Below, piece by piece: positions 14,026 to 19,705 of a stretch of 19,705 nt of DNA. Each line of letters starts with the position of its first letter. Within the stretch, counting starts at the first letter, position 1. Under the pieces are notes generated by a model. The model did not search any database, was not told where the DNA came from, and saw only the letters and a list, made by a program, of their open reading frames with translations. The position numbers were made by a program, and so were the translations under genes. This DNA is from Candidatus Aenigmatarchaeota archaeon (GTDB taxonomy: Archaea; Aenigmatarchaeota; Aenigmatarchaeia; Aenigmatarchaeales; SZUA-1535), in assembly GCA_026985775.1 (NCBI GenBank), contig JALSPV010000118.1, forward strand, positions 1 to 19,705. Direction: 5' to 3'.

Positions 14026-15307
14026 ATTTTTTAATTTTTTCTATCTTTCTTTTTAAATCTTCTATGGAGTAAATTAGTGGGTTTTTCTTCGCTTTAACTT
14101 TTTCCCATGTTTCTGGTGGAACACAGTTCACGAGCTTTATTCCAAGTTTTTCGCAGGCGTTTTTGAGAGCAATAAAGCTCTCGCTGGTTGGTTTGAGAAA
14201 GGAAAAATATTTCTCGTATTTATGCGATTTCAAATAATTCTCTATTCTTTTCTGTGTAACTTCTATGTAAAGCTTTTTGATCGCTGGCGTTTCTTTCCAT
14301 TCTTCCCAGTCGTATGATGTAAATGGATATTTTCCTACAAATTCGTAGGGAACAACACCAGGAGAGGATATGACAACGAGATGCACACTTTTCGGCACAA
14401 TTTTAAGAATTTTTTTGTGAAGTTTCGATTTATAATACGGTTTTGTGTAAGTGCACGGAATGAAAAGCACATACTTTTTATCTGCTGGTTTCTCGTAAAA
14501 CCTGCATATATAATCTTGCCATACCTCGTAATAAGGGTGGAGTAAATATTTTTTTCCAACACCTTTTAGAAACTTTCTCATTTCCTTTGGAAACTTTGGT
14601 TCAAATGCAAAGTTGTTAAAATCAAACTCTATGTTTTTGTATTTTCTAAAAGGTTTCACAAGCTCTTCAAACTCTTTTTTATCCATCGGTTTCCACTTGC
14701 CTTCTATCCACATCTTAGAAAGCTCTGATTTTGCGTGTGGAAAGGTGTTTATGATTACTATTTCATCAGCATACTTCTTTGCAAACTCGACAGATTTTTT
14801 CAGTAAGGCTTTGTGATCCTTTACAAAAGGCATGTTTACCATGAGATAGACTCTTATTTTATAACTAAGTTTTTTCAAAATCTTAGCGGCATTAACAAAA
14901 TCTTTAACCTTAAACCCCTTTCTGTACTTTTCAAGAACCTCATCATCTGCTGCTTCTAATCCAATTGCAACAACAACATTTACATGTTCAAGTAAAGGCT
15001 TTATTTTCTCTTCCTTTATGAACTCAGGTCTGCTTTCGATGACAAGTTCTTTGACTCCATGCTCCTTACATTTTCTTGCAATATATTCTCTTATTACACT
15101 TGGGAACTGATCATCATCAAGAAAAGACCCAGAACAAAAAATCTTTACTCTTTCAACATTTTTTTCAATTTTTGCAAAAAACTCATCTACAACCTTTTTC
15201 AATTTGTGTAAGTTTGGCTTACCATAATCTATTTTTCCCCAACCACATGCAATACACTTTCCCCACGCACATTTCCCACTTTTCAATACAAGCACAGCTT
15301 CTTTCAT
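14018..15307 (-). CDS. Radical SAM enzyme fused to ArcS-type lysine-transfer domain (RaSEA-ArcS fusion)
   Basis: The 429-residue protein has two parts. Residues 1 to about 250 form an Elp3-like radical SAM domain: CX4CX2C cluster ligands Cys13, Cys18 and Cys21, then VKIFCSGSFLDDDQFPS, VIESRPEFIKEE, VVVAIGLEAADDEVLEKY and KGFKVKDFVNAA, a series typical of RaSEA, the enzyme that cleaves the lysine adduct to give archaeosine. Residues about 275-400 look like the DUF5591 catalytic domain of ArcS: VLFIPCTYTKPYYKSKLH with PC-x3-KPY-x2-S-x2-H (Lys289 probably the reactive lysine), then VVISSPGVVPYEF and YPFTSYD. ArcS normally carries this domain inside a TGT-like/PUA protein and works as a separate subunit. 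Here the gene is divergent from, and near, the archaeosine TGT gene. Both assignments come from remembered motifs. Confidence 0.78.
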   Translation of the reverse strand: MKEAVLVLKSGKCAWGKCIACGWGKIDYGKPNLHKLKKVVDEFFAKIEKNVERVKIFCSGSFLDDDQFPSVIREYIARKCKEHGVKELVIESRPEFIKEEKIKPLLEHVNVVVAIGLEAADDEVLEKYRKGFKVKDFVNAAKILKKLSYKIRVYLMVNMPFVKDHKALLKKSVEFAKKYADEIVIINTFPHAKSELSKMWIEGKWKPMDKKEFEELVKPFRKYKNIEFDFNNFAFEPKFPKEMRKFLKGVGKKYLLHPYYEVWQDYICRFYEKPADKKYVLFIPCTYTKPYYKSKLHKKILKIVPKSVHLVVISSPGVVPYEFVGKYPFTSYDWEEWKETPAIKKLYIEVTQKRIENYLKSHKYEKYFSFLKPTSESFIALKNACEKLGIKLVNCVPPETWEKVKAKKNPLIYSIEDLKRKIEKIKKYG

Positions 15308-15328
15308 GAAATAGCATTGAATAAGAAG

Positions 15329-15343
15329 AATTTAAAATAAATT
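15329..15343. promoter_or_regulatory. Shared divergent TATA element
   Basis: AATTTAAAATAAATT is centred 26 bases from ATG 15361 (plus) and 28 bases from ATG 15307 (minus). It fits TATA spacing for leaderless transcripts in both directions within a 53-bp gap. Confidence 0.55.
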
Positions 15344-15360
15344 CAAACCAAAAATATCTC

Positions 15361-16131
15361 ATGCTTTTTGGTTTACCAACAAATCCAGCAAAAAATCTTG
15401 TGGAAGAAATAAGAAAAATAAAGGAATGGGAGTTTGATTTTGTAGAAATCTCGATCGAAACACCTCTTAAAAAAATTTCAAAAAGAATACAAAAAGAAAT
15501 TACAGTGTTCAAATTGATTACTGTTCATCTTCCATGGGGTGCGGAAATAGCTTCTCCATTTGAACATGTAAGAAAATCATGGGTAGAAGAGTGTAAGAAA
15601 ATAATTGAAAATTTTATGAAAATTGAGGCGAATATTTTCACAATACATCCATATTTCCGTCCATTTCCAGGTTGCGAAGAAAAAAGAACGAGAAAAAATC
15701 TACTTGAACAAGCAACAAAAAGTCTTGCAGAACTTTCCGATTTTACAAGTGAGCATGGAATAACACTATGTGTGGAAAACATTCTTCCACCACAGCTTAG
15801 TGATATTGAGGATTTGAAGGAAATGTTTGATAATATAAAAAGTCTTAAAATGACACTCGATATAGGACACGCGTATATAAAAGGTGGAATAAAAGAAATA
15901 GAAGAATTAGCAAAGAAATTCAAAAGAAGGATAATACATCTTCATGTGCATGATAATAATGGAAAGGTAGACGAGCATTTACCATTGGGAGTTGGAACAA
16001 TAAATTTTAAGGGAATAGCGAAGACTATTAAACAATTAAAAAATTGTAAAACTGTTGTTCTCGAAATACATCGCGGCAGAGGAGAACATATTTTACTCAG
16101 TAGGAAATTGCTTGAAGAAATTTGGTGTTAA
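15361..16131 (+). CDS. Xylose isomerase-like / AP endonuclease family 2 TIM-barrel protein
   Basis: The 256-residue single-domain TIM barrel shows the metal-ligand series of the AP endonuclease IV / sugar-phosphate isomerase superfamily: TVHLPWG, FTIHPYF, LCVENILPP, MTLDIGHAYIKG, IIHLHVHDNNG, DEHLPLGVG and VVLEIHRG. All the expected His/Glu/Asp positions are retained, so an active metalloenzyme is likely. Superfamily members act as apurinic endonucleases, isomerases or epimerases, and the sequence alone does not decide. At about 256 residues it is shorter than typical endonuclease IV. It is followed by the archaeosine TGT gene after two bases, so it is co-transcribed with it. No role in tRNA modification is known to me. 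Confidence 0.8.
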   Translation: MLFGLPTNPAKNLVEEIRKIKEWEFDFVEISIETPLKKISKRIQKEITVFKLITVHLPWGAEIASPFEHVRKSWVEECKKIIENFMKIEANIFTIHPYFRPFPGCEEKRTRKNLLEQATKSLAELSDFTSEHGITLCVENILPPQLSDIEDLKEMFDNIKSLKMTLDIGHAYIKGGIKEIEELAKKFKRRIIHLHVHDNNGKVDEHLPLGVGTINFKGIAKTIKQLKNCKTVVLEIHRGRGEHILLSRKLLEEIWC

Positions 16132-16133
16132 AA

Positions 16134-17831
16134 ATGGAATTCGAAATGATCTCAAGAGATGCTGGTGGAAGAATAGGAAGAATTAATATTTCTGGAAAGA
16201 AAATAAAAACACCGTGCATAGCAATAGTTGTAAATCCAAACAAAATGACACTCTCTATTAAGGAGCTTAAAAAAGCCGGTGTCGAGCTGATTATAACAAA
16301 CGCTTACATAATTTTAAGAAGTAAGTTTAGAGAAGAGATCGAAGAAAAGGGTTTACACAAATTTTTTAAATGGAAAGGATTGATTTACACAGATTCTGGT
16401 ACATATCAAATGTTCTCAAGGAATATAAGAGATATTGATAATAAAACAATGGTCGAGTTTCAGGAAAAAATAGGAAGCGATTTTGTAACACCAGTAGACG
16501 TTTTCACAACACCACATGATAGCTACGAAGAAGCAGAAAAAAAACTAACAGAAACCATAAAAAGAATAAGAGAAGCACGTGAGTTTACAAAAAAGCTCGT
16601 TTGTCCTATTCAGGGAGGTGTATTTACAAAGCTTCGAAAAAAAGCATGTAAAGAACTTTATTCAATTTCTCCAAGAGTTTTTGCAATAGGTGGAATAGTT
16701 CCTTTAATGAATAGCTATGATTATTCAAGGCTTGTGGATATAGTATTGACGTGTAAAGAAAATTTACCATCTAATATTCCTGTGCACGCTTTTGGTGCAG
16801 GACATCCAATAACCTTTGCGCTTCTCGTTGCATGTGGCGTGGATATCTTTGATTCTGCGATGTACGCTATTGCTGCACAGGAAAACAGATACTTAACACC
16901 TTATGGCACAAAAAGCCTGAATGAACTTAACGAGTTTCCGTGCTCCTGTAGAGTGTGTTCAAAATATACACCTGCAGAACTTTTCAGTATGGAAAAAAGT
17001 GAGAAAGAAAGAATCCTCGCACTTCATAACCTTTACGTTACTCTTGAAGAAATAAAGCGCATACGCGAAGCTATAAGAGAAAACTCTTTGTGGGAGCTTT
17101 TACAAATAAGAGTAAGGGTACACCCAAAAATACTTTTTGCGTTTCGCGAAATACTAAAAAAGCATGCGAAATACTTCATGGAGCATGATATGTTTCCAAA
17201 AACAAGAGGAGTGTTTTACAGCGGAAAAGAAACACTTCTGAGACCCGAGATAAAAAAGGCTAAGAAAAAGCTATCATATATTAATAAAAGGAAAAGCAAA
17301 ACAATAAAACTTGTTCCTTTTGGAGAAATACCAAAGGATTTATATCCGGCTTATCCCTTCTTACACTTTGAAGGGTTTGAAGAGAAAAAAGAAATAGTTG
17401 AATGGAAAAATTATTTTAGGCTTTTGCTTTCATATCAGTTTGGCAAAGGCGCGGAGAAGGAAATAAAAGATTTTGAGTTGAAATTCTCAAAAACAGGAAA
17501 ACCGAGAGAAGTTGTTGCAAACGGTAAAGCAATTGGAATAATTCACCCAGAAACAGGATTTTTCATACCTAACATTCACGGAGCACTTATGCTAAAAAGG
17601 TTTTTGAAAAAGGTTTTTGTCAAAAAAGAAGCAGAAGAGTATGTGAAAAGTGGAAGAGATTTGCTTGCAAAATTTGCTTTCACAAACGATAAAGTCTTTC
17701 CTGGGGAGATCGTTTGCATTTACAACGAAGAAAACGAAGTTATAGCATGTGGAATAGCTCTGCTCAACTCAAAGGAAATAAACGAATTTAATTATGGAAA
17801 GGCGATTAAAGTAAAAGACACAGTTCACTGA
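16134..17831 (+). CDS. tgtA: tRNA-guanine(15) transglycosylase, archaeosine pathway (ArcTGT)
   Basis: The enzyme exchanges guanine-15 in the tRNA D-loop for preQ0, the first tRNA step of archaeosine synthesis. The catalytic barrel has LIYTDSGTYQMF (Asp87), PVDVFTTPHD, CPIQGGVF, and the second catalytic Asp240 in DIFDSAMYAIAAQ. The zinc site is Cys270, Cys272, Cys275 and His298 (CSCRVC ... LALHNLY). The C-terminal domains include VPFGEIPKDLYPAYPFLHFE and a PUA domain at the end (FAFTNDKVFPGEIVC ... ACGIALLNS). The 565 residues match full-length archaeal ArcTGT. The start is ATG 16134, two bases after the previous stop. The 3' end overlaps the convergent DUF151 gene by 7 bp. Confidence 0.95.
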   Translation: MEFEMISRDAGGRIGRINISGKKIKTPCIAIVVNPNKMTLSIKELKKAGVELIITNAYIILRSKFREEIEEKGLHKFFKWKGLIYTDSGTYQMFSRNIRDIDNKTMVEFQEKIGSDFVTPVDVFTTPHDSYEEAEKKLTETIKRIREAREFTKKLVCPIQGGVFTKLRKKACKELYSISPRVFAIGGIVPLMNSYDYSRLVDIVLTCKENLPSNIPVHAFGAGHPITFALLVACGVDIFDSAMYAIAAQENRYLTPYGTKSLNELNEFPCSCRVCSKYTPAELFSMEKSEKERILALHNLYVTLEEIKRIREAIRENSLWELLQIRVRVHPKILFAFREILKKHAKYFMEHDMFPKTRGVFYSGKETLLRPEIKKAKKKLSYINKRKSKTIKLVPFGEIPKDLYPAYPFLHFEGFEEKKEIVEWKNYFRLLLSYQFGKGAEKEIKDFELKFSKTGKPREVVANGKAIGIIHPETGFFIPNIHGALMLKRFLKKVFVKKEAEEYVKSGRDLLAKFAFTNDKVFPGEIVCIYNEENEVIACGIALLNSKEINEFNYGKAIKVKDTVH

Positions 17832-18316
17832 CAAATATTTTTACCTTCCTTATCCAAAAGGGTTTTGTTTATGTAAATTGGTGCATGTAACCTTACAGCA
17901 ACAGCTATGCCGTCTGAGGGCATGACATCCAGCTTAAGTAATTTGTTTTTCGAACGAAGATACATAAATGCATAGTAATATGTTCCATCAAACCTAGTTA
18001 TAACAACTTTTTCCAAGGTAATGTTAAAACTCTTCAAAATCTGTGCAATAGTATCGTGTGTAGTAGGTCTTTCAGGAATAATACCGTCAATTCCTAGCTT
18101 TATATTTCTCGCCCTTTCTGGTGAGGTTTGCGCAATGATTGCTGTGCAATTATGACCTATAATTACAGTATTTCCTACTATTTCAAGAACATTTACCTTT
18201 ACATATTCTTCCTTTTTTGCAAAAAGTTTTGGGATGCCAAAAACGTAACTCATGAAAACGAGTACAAATATAGTTGCAATGAGTACTGGGAAGCGCTTTC
18301 TCATTTTTCTTCTCAT
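17825..18316 (-). CDS. Bifunctional nuclease-domain (DUF151) protein with N-terminal membrane anchor
   Basis: The 163-residue protein has a DUF151/BFN domain at about 37-155: RPTTHDTIAQILKSFNITLE, KVVITRFDGTYYYAFMYL, and LDVMPSDGIAVAVRLHAPIY, the family's best motif. DUF151 proteins in bacteria and plants have been reported with DNase/RNase activity; archaeal members are uncharacterised. Before the domain are a basic start (MRRKMRKRF) and a hydrophobic helix (VLIATIFVLVFMSYVFGI), which would place the domain outside the membrane or anchored to it. A signal peptide or anchor on this normally cytosolic family is unusual. The start at 18316 is supported by a TATA box 27 bases upstream; an in-frame ATG at 18304 is the alternative. 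Confidence 0.82.
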   Translation of the reverse strand: MRRKMRKRFPVLIATIFVLVFMSYVFGIPKLFAKKEEYVKVNVLEIVGNTVIIGHNCTAIIAQTSPERARNIKLGIDGIIPERPTTHDTIAQILKSFNITLEKVVITRFDGTYYYAFMYLRSKNKLLKLDVMPSDGIAVAVRLHAPIYINKTLLDKEGKNICQ

Positions 18317-18338
18317 GAAGTAAATAATGAAGAAAACC

Positions 18339-18347
18339 CTATATAAA
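18339..18347 (-). promoter_or_regulatory. TATA box of the DUF151 gene
   Basis: TTTATATAG (minus strand) is centred 27 bases before ATG 18316. It begins immediately after the encoded CCA end of tRNA-Leu, so the two genes are packed without a spare base, and transcription is probably separate. Confidence 0.55.
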
Positions 18348-18364
18348 TGGTGCGGGGGCTGGGA

Positions 18365-18375
18365 ATCTCAAAGAC
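18365..18375 (-). other. tRNA-Leu intron 2, T-loop position 59/60 (11 nt)
   Basis: The T-loop is 18 nt instead of 7. A bulge-helix-bulge-like fold fits exactly: outer helix CTGGG/CCCAG (the T-stem), central helix TTCA/TGAG, bulges AAG and ATT, and a 4-nt TCTT loop. Cutting after the second base of each bulge removes GTCTTTGAGAT and leaves TTCAAAT. Confidence 0.85.
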
Positions 18376-18407
18376 TTTGAACCCAGGCAGGCACTAAGCC
18401 ACCAGGT

Positions 18408-18443
18408 TTCTCAGAGCAAGCCAGGTCTTCTGAGCATCGCCCG
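18408..18443 (-). other. tRNA-Leu intron 1, canonical 37/38 position (36 nt)
   Basis: A complete bulge-helix-bulge can be drawn: outer helix CCAGG/CCTGG, central 4-bp helix CTTA/TGAG, 3-nt bulges GGC and AAA, and inner helix GGGCGA/TTGCTC. Cuts after the second base of each bulge give the 36-nt intron and restore the anticodon loop. Confidence 0.88.
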
Positions 18444-18509
18444 CCTAAGCCTGGCGCCATTGACCTGGCTAGGCGACCCCCGCTCTGAAATTTTAACAAA
18501 CTTGAAACT

Positions 18510-18526
18510 ATTTTAAATTTTAAACC
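18510..18526. promoter_or_regulatory. Divergent promoter, tRNA-Leu / radB
   Basis: ATTTTAAATTTTAAACC holds overlapping TATA-like boxes for both strands. A box centred near 18512 is about 25 bases from the radB ATG and about 29 from the tRNA 5' end. The whole gap is 53 bp. Confidence 0.5.
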
Positions 18527-18536
18527 ATACTTATTT

Positions 18537-19217
18537 ATGCGTCTTGATATTTCTTCTAGAACAGAGCCAATTCACAAACTTTTAGGAAATGGTATTGAGA
18601 AGAGATGCATAACAAATTTTTATGGGCTTCCGGGTGCAGGAAAAACACAAGTAGCACTTTGTATAGCAGCTTCTCTGGTAGAACAGGGAGAAAAGATTGT
18701 TTTTGTTGATACAGAAACTGGTTTTTCTTTTGAAAGGTTTCTTGAACTTTGCGGAGGCAAAAGTGCTTTGCTTAAAAACATAATCCTTTTTGAACCGTGT
18801 ACTTGGGATGAGCAAAAATCGTTGATTCAAAAAATTAAAAAGATAAAGACAAGTGCAGTGATAGTGGATTCTCTAGTTGCTTTGTGGAGAATAGAATTAA
18901 GCGAAGAAAATGTCCAAAAACTTTCTCGCGAGCTTTCGCGCTTTGTTGCTGAGCTTGCTGCAATAGCGAAGAAAAACAACCTCGCCGTAATAACAACAAA
19001 CCAGGTTTATACAGAAATAGAAAGTGGAGAACTTGAGCTTTCTGGGAGATATATTGTGAAGTGGTGGTCAAAAAATTTAGTTGAGCTCATCCATTTTGGA
19101 AGAGCTGGAAAGAGAATAGCTGTACTGAAAAAATCGAGAAACCAAAAAGAAGAAAAGAAAGTAGCATTCGAAATAACAAGTACAGGTCTGAAGGAGGTGA
19201 AGCTTGGGATTTTCTAA
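18537..19217 (+). CDS. radB: DNA repair and recombination protein RadB
   Basis: This RecA/RadA-family paralogue is found in Euryarchaeota and related lineages and assists homologous recombination. The 226 residues consist of the ATPase core only, without the N-terminal helix-hairpin-helix domain of RadA, as is normal for RadB. Walker A is FYGLPGAGKTQ (about 28-38), and Walker B is SAVIVDSLVALW. ITTNQVY corresponds to the L2-adjacent conserved segment, and the C-terminal KKSRNQKEEKKVAFEIT matches the family end. The ATG at 18537 lies about 25 bases from a TATA-like box, suggesting a leaderless mRNA. Its distance from polB, cdc6 and the DP1-like gene is larger than in Pyrococcus, but they share the window. 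Confidence 0.92.
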   Translation: MRLDISSRTEPIHKLLGNGIEKRCITNFYGLPGAGKTQVALCIAASLVEQGEKIVFVDTETGFSFERFLELCGGKSALLKNIILFEPCTWDEQKSLIQKIKKIKTSAVIVDSLVALWRIELSEENVQKLSRELSRFVAELAAIAKKNNLAVITTNQVYTEIESGELELSGRYIVKWWSKNLVELIHFGRAGKRIAVLKKSRNQKEEKKVAFEITSTGLKEVKLGIF

Positions 19218-19316
19218 GTTCAGTATCCAGATTCCTCCTCATCTTTACTCGGCACCTGAGTTCTTCATCATCGTATTTTCTAGTTCTTTATATGATCTCC
19301 TTAATTTTCATAAATT

Positions 19317-19559
19317 TTAAGCACTGCTATTGCTAATGTTATTAGAAAGTGTTTGGTTTTCATGTATGATACTCCTTATTTTTTCTGTAATTGAGATAAG
19401 TTCTTTTAGAATATCTATGAGTGTTTTTATTGTACCGTAAATTTTTTCTGAAAGAGATTCAAGAGCCTTAACAATTTCTTCCACTTCACTTGGAAGAGTG
19501 ATGCTAAGTAGTATTATAGTGCAGGTAATTGTTATGAATGTTATGAATTTTTTCGACAT
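19317..19559 (-). CDS. Small secreted or membrane-anchored helical protein, function unknown
   Basis: The family was not recognised. The 80-residue frame begins MSKKFITFITITCTIILLSI, a basic start and hydrophobic helix typical of a signal peptide or anchor. The rest (EVEEIVKALESLSEKIYGTI then KTLIDILKELISITEKI) has a heptad-like spacing of I/L and would form an amphipathic or coiled-coil helix; it ends in an Asn/Ser-rich tail with NQT and NNIS/NSS sequons. An AT-rich box about 25 bases upstream and a short divergent gap to serS fit the promoter style of this genome. It is small, so a chance frame cannot be excluded, but composition looks coding. Confidence 0.6.
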   Translation of the reverse strand: MSKKFITFITITCTIILLSITLPSEVEEIVKALESLSEKIYGTIKTLIDILKELISITEKIRSIIHENQTLSNNISNSSA

Positions 19560-19562
19560 AAA

Positions 19563-19590
19563 TTTAATTTATTATTAAAAATAATAAGTT
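19563..19590. promoter_or_regulatory. Divergent promoter, small helical protein / seryl-tRNA synthetase
   Basis: TTTAATTTATTATTAAAAAT and the following AATAAG form one AT block that can supply TATA boxes in both directions within a 43-bp gap. Confidence 0.45.
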
Positions 19591-19593
19591 TAA

Positions 19594-19599
19594 GGTGAT
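19594..19599 (+). promoter_or_regulatory. Ribosome binding site of serS
   Basis: GGTGAT lies three bases before ATG 19603, identical in sequence and spacing to the secF site. It supports this start although only 34 codons are in the window. Confidence 0.6.
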
Positions 19600-19602
19600 T
19601 CC

Positions 19603-19705
19603 ATGTGGTCGATACTAAAAGCTGTGAGAGAAAATCCAGATATTCTCATCGAATCTCAAAGAAAGCGCGGAGAAAGTGAAGAAATAGTAAAAAGAGCGAT
19701 AGAAC
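19603..19705 (+). CDS. serS: Seryl-tRNA synthetase, N-terminal fragment (runs off the window)
   Basis: Only the first 34 codons are present. MWSILKAVRENPDILIESQR followed by KRGESEEIVKRAIE matches the start of the tRNA-binding coiled-coil arm of ordinary class II seryl-tRNA synthetase (IRENPD...KRG). The opening MWSIL is most like crenarchaeal-type enzymes as I recall them (MSWSIL). It is not the rare methanogen type, whose N-terminus is different. The enzyme charges tRNA-Ser with serine in the cytoplasm. A GGTGAT ribosome site precedes the ATG. The assignment rests on a short stretch and should be confirmed with downstream sequence. Confidence 0.75.
   Translation, partial: MWSILKAVRENPDILIESQRKRGESEEIVKRAIE

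Larger units (their letters stand above)
18348..18483 (-). tRNA. tRNA-Leu (anticodon UAG) with two introns and encoded CCA
   Basis: Read on the minus strand: acceptor GCGGGGG/CCCCCGC (7 of 7), T8, D-stem GCC/GGC with GG in the loop, anticodon stem CCAGG/CCTGG with loop CTTAGGA and anticodon TAG at 18447-18445. A 15-nt variable arm with GGC/GCC stem (class II, as expected for Leu) follows, then T-stem CTGGG/CCCAG and discriminator A followed by CCA. The exons are interrupted at the anticodon loop (36 nt) and in the T-loop (11 nt). Removing both gives an 89-nt mature tRNA with CCA and a T-loop of TTCAAAT. It would read CUA and other CUN codons. The AT-rich promoter is shared with radB. Confidence 0.92.

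Noticed and set aside
18128..18346. Plus-strand 72-codon frame across the DUF151 gene start
   Set aside because: It is antisense to a recognised gene with an assigned promoter, and its composition is unlike the real proteins here.
19218..19316. Gene or RNA in the gap after radB
   Set aside because: The 99-bp gap shows no convincing frame, stem-loop or repeat.

Overview
The window reads as a compact, AT-rich archaeal chromosome segment. Archaeal hallmarks are Orc1/Cdc6 with ORB-type origin repeats, DnaG primase, family B polymerase, a DP1-like protein, RadB, archaeosine tRNA-guanine transglycosylase, SecF/SecD, TATA-type leaderless promoters and GGTGAT-type ribosome sites. RadB and the DP1-like gene point to a euryarchaeal or DPANN lineage rather than a crenarchaeote. 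A thermophilic habit is only suggested, by GC-rich structural RNAs standing out of an AT-rich background. I cannot name a species.

Layout. 1-308: end of a sugar nucleotidyltransferase. 334-1278 (-): FAD-dependent reductase of the geranylgeranyl reductase type. 1329-5034: secF, secD and a TctA-like permease. 5036-7747 (-): DNA polymerase B with a zinc-binding tail. 7810-8412 (-) and 8469-9188 (+): CBS/zinc-ribbon protein and an HTH regulator, divergent. 9223-9575: a replication origin, with two long inverted ORBs around an AT-rich segment, then a string of shorter ORBs. 9576-11687: cdc6 and a DP1-like gene lacking the phosphoesterase motifs. 11713-11790: a GC-rich structured RNA element. 11806-13343: small Toprim protein and DnaG. 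13312-15307 (-): membrane protein and a radical SAM gene. 15361-17831 (+): TIM-barrel protein and archaeosine TGT. 17825-18316 (-): membrane-anchored DUF151 protein. 18348-18483 (-): tRNA-Leu(UAG) with two introns. 18537-19217: radB. 19317-19559 (-): small secreted or anchored helical protein. 19603-end: start of a seryl-tRNA synthetase.

The centre of the window is a replication neighbourhood (oriC, cdc6, DP1-like, dnaG, polB, with radB nearby). The second theme is tRNA biology: archaeosine TGT lies 0.8 kb from a divergently transcribed gene that appears to fuse the RaSEA radical SAM enzyme to the lysine-transferring domain of ArcS. This would place the post-TGT steps of archaeosine synthesis in one polypeptide. 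The double-intron tRNA-Leu, with an 11-nt T-loop intron, follows shortly after.

The strongest items for follow-up are the RaSEA-ArcS fusion, the eroded DP1 together with the PolB zinc tail, the tRNA-Leu introns, the origin architecture, and the repeated use of about 50-bp divergent promoters in which both genes are apparently served by the same AT box.
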